NCBI GenBank assembly: GCA_016699895.1
Contig: CP064991.1
Coordinates: 620,001 to 684,000 of the forward strand
Direction: 5' to 3'
DNA: 64,000 nucleotides
From: Candidatus Saccharibacteria bacterium
Lineage (GTDB): Bacteria > Patescibacteriota > Saccharimonadia > Saccharimonadales > Saccharimonadaceae
Shown here: positions 8,504 to 16,865 of the stretch, in pieces
How positions within the stretch are numbered: position 1 is the stretch's first letter
How the letters are laid out: each line of letters begins with the position of its first letter
Position numbers and translations under genes: made by a program
The notes under the pieces: model-generated
Database searches by the model: none
Seen by the model: only the letters and a program-made list of their open reading frames with translations
Told to the model about the DNA's origin: nothing

Positions 8504-8548
8504 ATGACAGAAACCTTAATATACAGACAGAAAGCGAGATACGTCTGA
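8504..8548 (+). CDS. leaderless 14-codon upstream ORF, possibly a coupling leader peptide
   Basis: The ATG at 8504 is five bases after the TATAAT box, so it would sit at the 5' end of the transcript. It encodes 14 codons (M-T-E-T-L-I-Y-R-Q-K-A-R-Y-V) and ends in TGA whose A is the first base of the next gene's ATG (TGATG). The next gene has only a weak Shine-Dalgarno, so its translation may depend on this ORF. This is inference from layout; a chance ORF is possible. Confidence 0.35.
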   Translation: MTETLIYRQKARYV

Positions 8549-9075
8549 TGAACGAGAGCGAGAACAACGAGACGGTTCTGCCCGAAAAACAAGTAAAACG
8601 CCTGCGTGCGCTTTTGAATGAGGCAGAGACTAATTTAGCAGCTGCAAAAGAACTATTATTTAGCATTATTGGTGATGATGATTTGCCAAAGCGCACCCCC
8701 GAAGAAGTCACCGGCAAGGTGATCGAGGGCGTTTTTGACGGCCAAACCATGCACGACGCCGATGGCAAAGCCTACCCCGTGCCAGCTAACTATGCCAGTA
8801 AATCCAAACTGGTCGAAGGCGACATTTTGAAACTAACGATCGCCGATGACGGCTCATTCATTTATAAACAAATCGGACCAGTCGCGCGGCGACAAGTGAT
8901 CGGCACGCTCGTCCAACACGATGGTGCGTACTATGTCGAAGCTGGCGGTAAAGAGTTCCGAGTCTTGTTAGCCTCTGTGACCTTCTTTAAAGCTCATGTC
9001 GGCGACCAAGTCAGCATTATCGTACCCGAAGACAACCGCGACGCCGAATGGGCCGCTGTCGAAGCTGTCCTCTAG
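8548..9075 (+). CDS. conserved-looking small soluble protein of unknown function
   Basis: 175 aa. The longer frame back to 8455 begins upstream of the promoter, so the ATG at 8548 is the likely start. The N-terminal 45 residues are a predicted coiled coil (VKRLRALLNEAETNLAAAKELLF). The remainder is beta-rich: VTGKVIEGVFDG, then YPVPANYASKSKLVEGDILKLTI and GTLVQHDGAYYVEAGGKEFRVL, which reads like one or two OB-type or SH3-type barrels. No catalytic motif is visible. Its position before dnaX and the coiled coil plus small barrel suggest a nucleic-acid or protein-binding role, but I cannot name it. Confidence 0.75.
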   Translation: MNESENNETVLPEKQVKRLRALLNEAETNLAAAKELLFSIIGDDDLPKRTPEEVTGKVIEGVFDGQTMHDADGKAYPVPANYASKSKLVEGDILKLTIADDGSFIYKQIGPVARRQVIGTLVQHDGAYYVEAGGKEFRVLLASVTFFKAHVGDQVSIIVPEDNRDAEWAAVEAVL

Positions 9076-9133
9076 AGCTATTTTCGTTAAAATTACAACG
9101 CAAAAAAGTCGCTAAACGCGGTATAATGTTTGT

Positions 9134-10663
9134 ATGAGTGTGAGGGAATCATCCGTGCGATCTGTTAGTGATCGTCCTAAAAAAGTGGGGAAATCGGCGC
9201 ATTTGGCGCTGTACCGTAAATATCGTCCGGAAACCCTCGACCAAATCGTCGGTCAACCGCAAGTTACAGACATTATCAAAAAATCAGCCGCCGGTAATAA
9301 CTTTGCCCATGCCTATTTATTCACCGGGCAACGTGGCACCGGCAAAACAAGTGCGGCGCGTATTGTCGCACATCTCATTAACCAGACCGATTACAGTTCC
9401 GACGATATTGATATTATCGAAATCGATGCCGCCAGCCACGGTGGCGTCGAAGAAGCCCGTGAGCTGCGCGAAAAAGCTTTCCTGGCGCCGATTGCCGCCA
9501 GCCATAAAGTCTACATCATCGACGAAGTTCACATGCTGTCGACCCAGGCCTTTAACGCTCTCCTTAAAATCATCGAGGAGCCGCCTGAGCACATCGTATT
9601 TATCATGGCGACGACCGAGCTCCAGAAAGTCCCGGCCACCATTCTGAGCCGTGTGCAGCGCTTTCATTTCAAGCCAGTCCCGCTCGACGTCGTAGCAGAT
9701 CATTTGGCCTATATAGCCGGGGAAGAGGACATCAAGGCCGATCGATCAGCTCTCGAGCTCATCGCCCGTCACGGCGGTGGCAGTTTTCGCGATAGCATCA
9801 CGTTGCTCGACCAACTAGGCGGATCTGGCGCTATCACTGGCGAGAATGTCGAAGCAGCCCTAGGGCTAGCGCCACAAACGCGCGTTCAGGCTCTCATTCA
9901 GTCAATTATCGAGCATGACGTTGCCGGTGTTATCAAATCAGTCGACGACTTGCAGGCGAGTGGCATTAATACTAGTTCGATCGTCGGACAACTGATCGAT
10001 GAACTACTCGAGATCGCTCCGGAAAATCCCAAGCTCTACAGTTTAATCGAGAGTCTGCTCGAGGTTAACGGATCAGCTGCTCCTGCTATCAAGTTATTAG
10101 CCGTTTTGTCGCTCGCTGCTGCCAAATCCGCTACTAGAAATGCCGTCGTCGCCACTGCGACCACTTACGAACAGGACAAACTAGCGACTATTATCGAAAA
10201 AAAGGTCAAATCCGAGCCAACACTAATCAAGCCCGAGACTACCGTCGTAGTAGAGCAGAGCAAGCCAGAAAAATCACCGGCCGCGGCAAAACTAGCTGAC
10301 AAAAAGGCCGATGCTGCCGCCGAGACAGTTACTGGCCAGCCGCCAGCTGAAATCGTCTGGCAGGACATTTTAGACGAGCTAAGGAACCTCGACCGCCCAG
10401 CAGCACTAGCTACCTTGAAATTTGCCACGACGGATTATGACCATGATACGCTAACACTCTATTTCGAGCGTGCTTTCCATCGTAAAAAGGCCGATGCGCC
10501 TAGTTGTCGTGAATCGCTCCAGCTAGCCTTTGCTAAATTATATAACGGAACGCCGCGCATCGTTGTCGCCACGACCGCTCAATCAGCCGCTGATAGCAAA
10601 GATTCGCTCGTAGCCGGAGTGGCTGCTATAATGGGTGGTGGAGATATAGTGAGAGAGACTTAA
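9134..10663 (+). CDS. dnaX: DNA polymerase III clamp-loader subunit gamma/tau, lacking the zinc module
   Basis: ATPase of the clamp loader that places the beta sliding clamp on DNA. Walker A is GQRGTGKT (residues 65-72), Walker B YIIDEVHML, sensor I MATTELQKVPATILSRVQRF, followed by the clamp-loader collar and an Ala/Lys-rich tail to 509 aa. The usual four-Cys zinc module between Walker A and EIDAAS is absent: residues 82-93 form a short Cys-free loop. The start is leaderless: TATAAT (9122-9127) ends six bases before the ATG. No E. coli-type frameshift heptamer is seen at a suitable place. dnaB follows after four bases. Confidence 0.93.
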   Translation: MSVRESSVRSVSDRPKKVGKSAHLALYRKYRPETLDQIVGQPQVTDIIKKSAAGNNFAHAYLFTGQRGTGKTSAARIVAHLINQTDYSSDDIDIIEIDAASHGGVEEARELREKAFLAPIAASHKVYIIDEVHMLSTQAFNALLKIIEEPPEHIVFIMATTELQKVPATILSRVQRFHFKPVPLDVVADHLAYIAGEEDIKADRSALELIARHGGGSFRDSITLLDQLGGSGAITGENVEAALGLAPQTRVQALIQSIIEHDVAGVIKSVDDLQASGINTSSIVGQLIDELLEIAPENPKLYSLIESLLEVNGSAAPAIKLLAVLSLAAAKSATRNAVVATATTYEQDKLATIIEKKVKSEPTLIKPETTVVVEQSKPEKSPAAAKLADKKADAAAETVTGQPPAEIVWQDILDELRNLDRPAALATLKFATTDYDHDTLTLYFERAFHRKKADAPSCRESLQLAFAKLYNGTPRIVVATTAQSAADSKDSLVAGVAAIMGGGDIVRET

Positions 10664-10667
10664 GGAG

Positions 10668-12116
10668 ATGGCAAAACACAGTTCCAGCAGCGCAGATTTA
10701 GCCGGCGAGCGTCCGAATGACAGCCCGCTCGTTGACGCTGCGAGTAAACAAAAGTTTACTCCTAAAAGTGCCAACGACGAAGTTACCTCGTCGGGCAAGA
10801 TCCCGCCACAGAACCTCGATGCCGAGATGTCACTGCTCGGCGCTATTCTGATCGACGAAGAGGTTTTGTCCGATGTGGCTGATAAAATCCACGTGGCTGA
10901 TTTCTATGACCGGCGCCACGAAAGCATTTTTGCCGCGATGTTACGACTCTACGAAAAGCATTCGCCGATCGACCTGTTAACGTTGACCGATGAGCTGAAA
11001 AAATCCGAAGATCTAAAATCAGTCGGTGGCGCCGCCTATTTGTCCGAGCTAACCAATTATGTTCCGAGTTCGGCTCATGCCGTATCATACGCCCAGATTG
11101 TCGCCTCGGCTGCCGTCCGACGACGCCTGATCAAAGCCGGTGCCACTATTAGTCAGTTAGCCTTTACCGAGGGCGAGGAGATCGGCGAGATCCTAGCTCG
11201 CGCCGAATCTGACCTCTATTCCGTTAGTGAATCAAATGCCAAATCCGACATGGTGTCGATCGAATCGATCCTAGCCGAGAGCTTTGACCGCATGGAGGAA
11301 CTCCACCGCGACAAAGGCAAGTTACGCGGTGTCAAAACCGGTTTTCGCGATCTCGATAAACTGACCGCTGGTCTGCAAAAGTCCGACCTTATCATCCTAG
11401 CCGCTCGCCCAGCCATGGGTAAATCAACCCTGGCGCAAAACCTGGCTTTTAACGTCGCCACCAAGGAAAAGAAAGCTGTCCTAATATTCAACCTCGAGAT
11501 GAGCAACAGTCAGACTGTCGACCGCATGCTGGCCGAAGCTGCCGGTGTTGATAGCTGGAATATTCGCACCGGCAACCTCAGTGATGACGATTTCGCCAAA
11601 ATTAGCGAGGCAATGGGCGAGATGGCGGAGGCGCCAATATTCTTTGATGATACGCCCGGTCTATCCGTTCTCGAAATGCGCACCAAAGCCCGTCGTCAAG
11701 CTCACAAAACGCCGCTCGGCCTGATTGTCGTCGACTATCTACAGCTCATGAGCGGTAGCAAGAGCTACGGCGAAAACCGCGTCCAGGAAGTCAGCGAGAT
11801 CTAACGCGGCTTGAAACTGATTGCCCGCGAGCTTGATGTACCAGTGATTGCCTTGTCACAGTTGTCACGCCTCGTTGAACAGCGTCCCGACAAACGTCCG
11901 ATGCTATCCGACCTCCGCGAGTCCGGCTCTATTGAACAGGATGCCGATATTGTCATGTTCCTCTACCGCGAAGATTATTACAATCCAGAGACCGATCGTC
12001 AGCACATTGCCGAGCTAATCCTAGGCAAACATCGTAACGGTCCAACTGGACGCGTTGAGATGTATTTCCATCCAGAGCGACTCCGTTTTATGACCCTCGA
12101 CAAGCACGCCGAATAA
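10668..12116 (+). CDS. dnaB: replicative DNA helicase DnaB, interrupted by an in-frame TAA
   Basis: Hexameric 5'-3' helicase of the replication fork. The N-terminal primase-interacting domain ([16 protein letters not shown]...), Walker [10 protein letters not shown] near residue 250, the NLEMS motif and Walker [10 protein letters not shown] are present. At 11802-11804 a TAA replaces the expected Ser codon in the conserved EIS-RGLK segment. The same frame then continues without shift through [20 protein letters not shown] and GKHRNGPTG to a proper stop at 12116, giving about 482 aa if read through. One C-to-A change (TCA to TAA) explains it. As the gene is essential, a base-call error or suppression is more likely than loss. 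The AAGGAG before the ATG is unusually close. Confidence 0.9.
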
Positions 12117-12155
12117 ATCTTTTTGAGCCTCAAAACTCACACCTCGGGTCCTTAT

Positions 12156-13625
12156 TTATTTAGAATAAATGCGCACGAGCACTGGATCGTTACTATGCCA
12201 GCTTGTGATAATTTTGCTCGGCAATGTCTTTTTAACGACCTGTCCAGATGACGCAAGAATCATAGTGGTTGCGTCGAGTTTATCGAGTGTATCAACAACC
12301 GATAGGTTAGGGTAGTTTCTCTGCATAACTTGATAAAACGCCAGCTGATCGCTGCTCACTACTAGTTTCACTTTTTCATTTGAACGGCTACGGATTTCCT
12401 GTCTCACCATTCTAAACTCCATGTTGTACCCATAGGCGACGGTCGAGCTATAATTCTGGTTACTCAGATACTGCATGAGAGACGTGCAGGCCACCGCCAT
12501 CACTAGGACGGATAACATGACGACCGCTGTACCGCGCGCATAAGGATTTCGCGGGAATAGCGAGTACCATTTGCTTATTAACACCTCCATACCGAGAGCC
12601 GTTAATAATGTGATCGGCAACAATAGCAGATAAATCAGCCCGGGCTGGCGTAGGCTAATAACCAACGTCATAGCTAACGTTGATAGCACTAGATAAGACC
12701 TGGCAGAAAACGCATCAACTAAAGCCCTCGTGATACCGATCACCACCAATAACAACCCGACAATCGTGATAACCGGCACCATGATACCTTGCACCAGCTC
12801 CGCCGATGATCCAAACAACGCGTCCAGAACCGCCGTGAGATGAGCGATTGACCATTGACCGTCAAATAATAGCAATTGATACAGTGTCTCTGAGCCGCCA
12901 TTTGACCAATGCAACGCCACTGTCCAGATCAACGGCAACATTAGGCAAAAGGCCAGTAATGTCGCCAAAAGCATCTTCCAGACTTTGATACGCACCAATA
13001 ATAACCGCACCTTTGGATGTAACAGCCCAGTCAATAGCAAGGCGATAGTCACATATAGGCCGCCCGGGAAATAAATGAGCAGCGCCAGACAGATCCCAAC
13101 GGCGATCTTTGCCGCCAGAGCCACTAGCTTTGATCGTTTATCGACTACGATAGTCGTCGCAGCAGCTAACGCGCAGACGATCAGGAACAATACCATAGCA
13201 GCTGGCGTCCCACCCCTGGCCAGGCTGATAAATAGCACCGAGGCGGACATCAATAGGCCACCAATCATAGCCAGGCTGAATCTCGACCACTTCTTGATCA
13301 GGAAAAACATCCCAGCGGCGACCAAGCACATCAATATGACAGCTGGTAATCTCACAGAAAAGGTCGATAATCCGAATATGTGGATGCTGGTGCTCTGCAA
13401 AAGGTTCCATGGCAAATTGACGAGCCAATCAGAGCTAGCCGATACGGCTAGCGGCGACCAATGTCCACTGATCGATGCCGCTGTCATTTCCGCCTCGGTT
13501 AGTCCACCGGGCAGCGACCAAAAATTATATCCCGCGAGCAATGCGGTGATAATAATAAAAAAGCCAAATCCCCATAAAACCCGATGTCGATAGAAAATCG
13601 ATCGACGCAAAGAATCTTTCTTCAT
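12156..13625 (-). CDS. polytopic membrane protein, putative GT-C fold glycosyltransferase (PMT/ArnT-like)
   Basis: 489 aa with roughly ten to twelve hydrophobic segments. The order is that of lipid-linked-sugar-dependent glycosyltransferases: a short cytoplasmic N-terminus, TM1, an extracytoplasmic loop with acidic residues (PGGLTEAEMTAAS, residues about 39-51, where the family keeps its catalytic Glu/Asp), many TMs, and a soluble C-terminal domain of about 110 residues. Assignment to the dolichyl-phosphate-mannose or ArnT-like group is from architecture only; acceptor and donor are unknown. The minus-strand TACAAT ends nine bases before the ATG, leaving a leader of two or three bases. It is convergent with dnaB and divergent from ybaB. 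Confidence 0.65.
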   Translation of the reverse strand: MKKDSLRRSIFYRHRVLWGFGFFIIITALLAGYNFWSLPGGLTEAEMTAASISGHWSPLAVSASSDWLVNLPWNLLQSTSIHIFGLSTFSVRLPAVILMCLVAAGMFFLIKKWSRFSLAMIGGLLMSASVLFISLARGGTPAAMVLFLIVCALAAATTIVVDKRSKLVALAAKIAVGICLALLIYFPGGLYVTIALLLTGLLHPKVRLLLVRIKVWKMLLATLLAFCLMLPLIWTVALHWSNGGSETLYQLLLFDGQWSIAHLTAVLDALFGSSAELVQGIMVPVITIVGLLLVVIGITRALVDAFSARSYLVLSTLAMTLVISLRQPGLIYLLLLPITLLTALGMEVLISKWYSLFPRNPYARGTAVVMLSVLVMAVACTSLMQYLSNQNYSSTVAYGYNMEFRMVRQEIRSRSNEKVKLVVSSDQLAFYQVMQRNYPNLSVVDTLDKLDATTMILASSGQVVKKTLPSKIITSWHSNDPVLVRIYSK

Positions 13626-13679
13626 TGTTCGACCATTGTACCATATGCTATACTATTCCAGTAAATCGAAGGAGGAAAC

Positions 13680-13976
13680 ATGGCCGGAATGAAAGATCAA
13701 ATGGCATTAGTGATGAAATTGAAAAAGGCTCAAAAAGAGCTATCCAAAGAAGTTGTTGAGGTCGAGGCCGGTGATGGCGCCGTCGTCGTCCAGATCAATG
13801 GCGAACTAAAAATCGTTAGCGTCAAGCTCGATCCTGAATTGATTGACCTCGATAATGTCGCCGAGCTAGAAGGCTGGATCAAGGCCGCCATGCGCGACGG
13901 ACTAAAGGAAGCCCAAGAAGTCGCTGCTGAAAAAATGAAACCGCTCATGGGTGGTCTCAGCGGCCTCGGGATGTAA
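13680..13976 (+). CDS. YbaB/EbfC family nucleoid-associated protein
   Basis: 98 aa. The family pattern is clear: an N-terminal helix (MALVMKLKKAQKELSKEVVEVEAGDGAVVVQINGE is typical and seen in part), the strand LKIVSVKLDPELID and a C-terminal helix rich in Lys/Ala. Members bind DNA as tweezer-shaped dimers. It has a strong Shine-Dalgarno (GGAGGA) and lies eight bases before recR, the usual neighbour in bacteria, so the two form an operon. Confidence 0.9.
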   Translation: MAGMKDQMALVMKLKKAQKELSKEVVEVEAGDGAVVVQINGELKIVSVKLDPELIDLDNVAELEGWIKAAMRDGLKEAQEVAAEKMKPLMGGLSGLGM

Positions 13977-13984
13977 GCTATCGA

Positions 13985-14605
13985 ATGAATAGTTCCGCTC
14001 TACCACGTGCGTTATCGAACCTCATAGACGCCTTTGGGGCTTTGCCTGGTGTGGGCGCACGCACTGCTGAACGCTATGCCTATGCTGTTTTAAAAGGTGA
14101 TCATAGCAAAGCCGCTCAGCTATCGTCGTCTCTAGCTAAAATTCATAATTCGATAAAGTTGTGTCCGAAGACTTTTGCACTCATTGACGCCGACCAAGAG
14201 TTATCATCGCTCTATACCGATCCAGAACGCGACCGCACGGTCGTTGCCGTAGTCGAGGAGCCATTTGACGTTGTCGCGCTCGAAAACACCCATCAGTTCA
14301 AAGGTACTTATCACGTGCTAGGCGGTGCCATTTCGCCAATTGATGGCGTCGGGCCCGAGCAGCTACATATCCCAGAACTCATCCACCGCCTGCGTGAAGA
14401 CAAGACTCGCGAAGTCATCCTCGCCACCAACGCCAGCGTCGAGGGTGAATCAACCGCACTCTATATCCAGAAACAGCTCGAGGAAGCCGACCTAGGTGAT
14501 ATTAAAATCACCCGACTAGCTCGCGGTCTACCGATCGGCGTCGATCTCGAATACGCCGATCAAATTACGCTGACACACGCCCTCAACGGCCGCCGCGAAT
14601 TATAA
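13985..14605 (+). CDS. recR: recombination protein RecR with degenerate zinc finger
   Basis: Loads RecA with RecO/RecF during gap repair. The helix-hairpin-helix (GALPGVGARTAERYAY) and the Toprim domain (VVEEPFDVVALENT, GPEQL, ATNASVEGESTALYI) are intact over 206 aa. The central finger, normally C-x2-C...C-x2-C, retains only the first Cys (KLCPKT); the other three positions are Lys-Thr, Ser and Tyr-type residues (ELSSLYTDPERDR). Zinc binding therefore appears lost. Eight bases after ybaB; its last six bases overlap the convergent Nudix gene. Confidence 0.92.
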   Translation: MNSSALPRALSNLIDAFGALPGVGARTAERYAYAVLKGDHSKAAQLSSSLAKIHNSIKLCPKTFALIDADQELSSLYTDPERDRTVVAVVEEPFDVVALENTHQFKGTYHVLGGAISPIDGVGPEQLHIPELIHRLREDKTREVILATNASVEGESTALYIQKQLEEADLGDIKITRLARGLPIGVDLEYADQITLTHALNGRREL

Positions 14606-15079
14606 ATTTACAATCTCAAATAGTTTTAATAACCGATCAACAATCAAAAATTCTTGTTTGACCTGCTCGGTTGTCTCTAGTAGCTCGCGTGCTTTTTTGA
14701 TCTCTACCCATCTAACATCATCATGTTCATGGTCATGCAACTCTGTTTCTCTAATAATTTCCATCGCAAAATAATGCGTCGTTTTGTCGGTAAAAATAGT
14801 GGTTTTTGGATGCGTAAATTGATCGTGAATGACACCTAGATAGCCAATAATTTTTCCGCTCTTGCCGCTTTCCTCTAGGGTTTCACGCAGGGCGCAATCT
14901 TCGAGTGTCTCGTTATGCCCCAGAGTACCTTTCGGCAGATGGTAGTGATCGCCATCGTTTTCATGTCTCACTAATACGGCAATTTCGATCATTCCGGACA
15001 CGTTACGAAAAATGATTCCGCCCGCACAAATATGATACGGCCAATCATTTGTCGCGCGCCATTCGGAGGTATTGTCCAT
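14600..15079 (-). CDS. Nudix hydrolase
   Basis: 159 aa. The Nudix box reads G-x5-E-x7-R-E-x2-E-E-x-G (GTLGHNETLEDCALRETLEESG, within residues about 55-76), so it should hydrolyse a nucleoside diphosphate linked to another group. The substrate is not readable; the PYHICAGGIIF start and bis-His strand (HDHEHDDVRWVEI) recall diadenosine-polyphosphate hydrolases. The start is leaderless: minus-strand TATACT (15092-15087) ends seven bases before the ATG. It overlaps the end of recR by six bases. Confidence 0.85.
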   Translation of the reverse strand: MDNTSEWRATNDWPYHICAGGIIFRNVSGMIEIAVLVRHENDGDHYHLPKGTLGHNETLEDCALRETLEESGKSGKIIGYLGVIHDQFTHPKTTIFTDKTTHYFAMEIIRETELHDHEHDDVRWVEIKKARELLETTEQVKQEFLIVDRLLKLFEIVNL

Positions 15080-15094
15080 GATTATTAGTATAGA

Positions 15095-16840
15095 CTATTT
15101 TTCTAATATAAAGTAGAACTTGTCACGTTCAACCACTTGATAATACATAGAAAGTTTCTCAGCAAACTTGCTATCCCGAGTTACAAACAAATTATTCGCT
15201 AGGTCATCACGGCTCAGTGAGAAATTCTCAACTTTTTTGCGCCAGTTGGCTTGTTGTGTCCAGATCGGCTCGGGAATGCGTGCGAAAAACCCGATATTGA
15301 GCGTCAGGTTATTGGCGAGAGCCGCCTGAGCGATCTTGTATGTACCGCTCTGGTCACCACGAAAACCACGGTCGAGCATCACGAGGTGTTGCTGTGTCGT
15401 GAGGAGATCGGAAATCCCCGGCATCACGAATTCTGGCTGATCTACTCGCTGGATCTGCGCAAAACCTTCGCGTTTGATCGTAGCTTTTTCACTAAACCAA
15501 ATGTCCGTCAACTGAATCGTTGCAATAGTCACTAAACAGATAGCTAGTAGCGGCAACGTTGCCTTTTTGTAACGCAACATCGCCCATGAAAAGCCATATA
15601 TTACTAACAAGATCGCGACGTAGTAGAACACCCACGCTTCGCGCGCCGCGGCGCGGAATGCAGACCAGATTTCGTAGATCTTGTCGGGTACCGAATAGGA
15701 AAATAGGGTAATCGGTCCTAGATCCACCCTGATACCGATCGCAAAAATGAGCAGCGCCAAACCAGCCGCTAGCATCAACCAATTACGGAGCTTATGTGCG
15801 CGGAATCGTGCCACGCCGTGACGCCACAGCTTTTTATAACGCCCGCGTAGTTTGTATGCTACGAAAAAGATCATCAGCCAAACGCCGAGACCCAGCCACA
15901 TCAATGTCTCTGGCGAGGTCGAAGCATTAGGAAAACCTGGAATCAACGCCGAAAAGCCGCTAGGGTTGGCAAAACTAAGCAAATTAAAGCCTTTTTCATT
16001 GAGGTCACGAATCTCAGCGCCGCTACCGAGACCAAACCCACCGATCGCAAAAAATACCACGCCTATTGCTACTACTGGCACAATCACACGGGCTAACATT
16101 CCCGGAATCGCTTTCCAGCTGATTTTCGGTGTCAACCGCAAAACCGCTACAGCTAGCATGACTACGAGCATCGGCACGAAATAGGGATGAACCAACACCG
16201 CTGCAACCAATAGACCGCTCCAAGCTAGCAGGAATGACCAGGCTTTTTTGAACTTTGGCGCGTCCCAGACTAGCAAAATGCCGAGTAGGATCAGCCAATG
16301 TGCCGCGAGCGCCGAATGATACAGACTGCGCGCGATCAACATCGGCGTCACGACAAATAGCAAAGCTCCAGCCGCCACAAACAGAATCTGCCATGGGGAG
16401 TTTTGTTCGGTCGGCGTCTTGAACAGTTTGAACCATAGTTTTCGAACTAATATCGCCGCCACGCCGCCCATTAACACATAACAAATGAGCGCCCATAGCC
16501 CGAAATACTGAAAATGAGCAGGCAGTAGCGCCAACAACCATTTGAAAGGAAAGGCGAGCAGTGGAATCGCGTCCATAAAGGTTATCGGCAAGCCTTCTGG
16601 ATAGGCGAGACCGTTAATCATGCCACCGGTCGAATCGGCGCGGAAAAACTCCCAGCCAATAAAGTGCTGCGCCGTATCATGCGTGATCGACTGAAAAATC
16701 CAATCTGTATACCCAGAATTAACGATCGCTAGACCATAAAATGCCGCGAAAAACACCAGTCCAATTAGACCCCCGAGCAAAAATCCGCCCATCGGACGCA
16801 CCATAAACCCTACAACTTTGTGTTTAACTTTTGAAAACAT
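15095..16840 (-). CDS. large polytopic membrane protein, DUF6311-like putative glycosyltransferase
   Basis: 581 aa with about eleven hydrophobic segments and a C-terminal soluble domain of about 110 residues. The first extracytoplasmic loop (HDTAQHFIGWEFFRAD, then GLAYPEGLPITFMDAIPLL) matches what I recall of DUF6311, a GT-C-like family with a conserved D-x-x-Q-H-x-x-G-W motif. It probably transfers sugars from lipid carriers at the outer face; substrate unknown. Its -10 (minus-strand TATAAT, 16855-16850) overlaps the plus-strand -10 of nrnA, so expression of the two genes should compete. Confidence 0.65.
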   Translation of the reverse strand: MFSKVKHKVVGFMVRPMGGFLLGGLIGLVFFAAFYGLAIVNSGYTDWIFQSITHDTAQHFIGWEFFRADSTGGMINGLAYPEGLPITFMDAIPLLAFPFKWLLALLPAHFQYFGLWALICYVLMGGVAAILVRKLWFKLFKTPTEQNSPWQILFVAAGALLFVVTPMLIARSLYHSALAAHWLILLGILLVWDAPKFKKAWSFLLAWSGLLVAAVLVHPYFVPMLVVMLAVAVLRLTPKISWKAIPGMLARVIVPVVAIGVVFFAIGGFGLGSGAEIRDLNEKGFNLLSFANPSGFSALIPGFPNASTSPETLMWLGLGVWLMIFFVAYKLRGRYKKLWRHGVARFRAHKLRNWLMLAAGLALLIFAIGIRVDLGPITLFSYSVPDKIYEIWSAFRAAAREAWVFYYVAILLVIYGFSWAMLRYKKATLPLLAICLVTIATIQLTDIWFSEKATIKREGFAQIQRVDQPEFVMPGISDLLTTQQHLVMLDRGFRGDQSGTYKIAQAALANNLTLNIGFFARIPEPIWTQQANWRKKVENFSLSRDDLANNLFVTRDSKFAEKLSMYYQVVERDKFYFILEK

Positions 16841-16859
16841 TGTCTATTCATTATACAAT
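16831..16859 (+). promoter_or_regulatory. leaderless promoter of the nrnA-cysS operon
   Basis: TTGAAA (16831-16836), a 17-bp spacer and TACAAT (16854-16859), six bases before the ATG at 16866. The box shares bases 16854-16855 with the opposing TATAAT of the membrane protein gene. Confidence 0.8.
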
Positions 16860-16865
16860 AGTCTC

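Noticed and set aside
8455..8547. N-terminal extension of the 175-aa protein
   Set aside because: The extra codons lie upstream of and across a near-consensus promoter, so they are probably not transcribed with the gene.
9134..10663. E. coli-style programmed frameshift in dnaX
   Set aside because: No A-AAA-AAG heptamer with a downstream stem was found at the tau/gamma position; the gene reads through to a normal stop.
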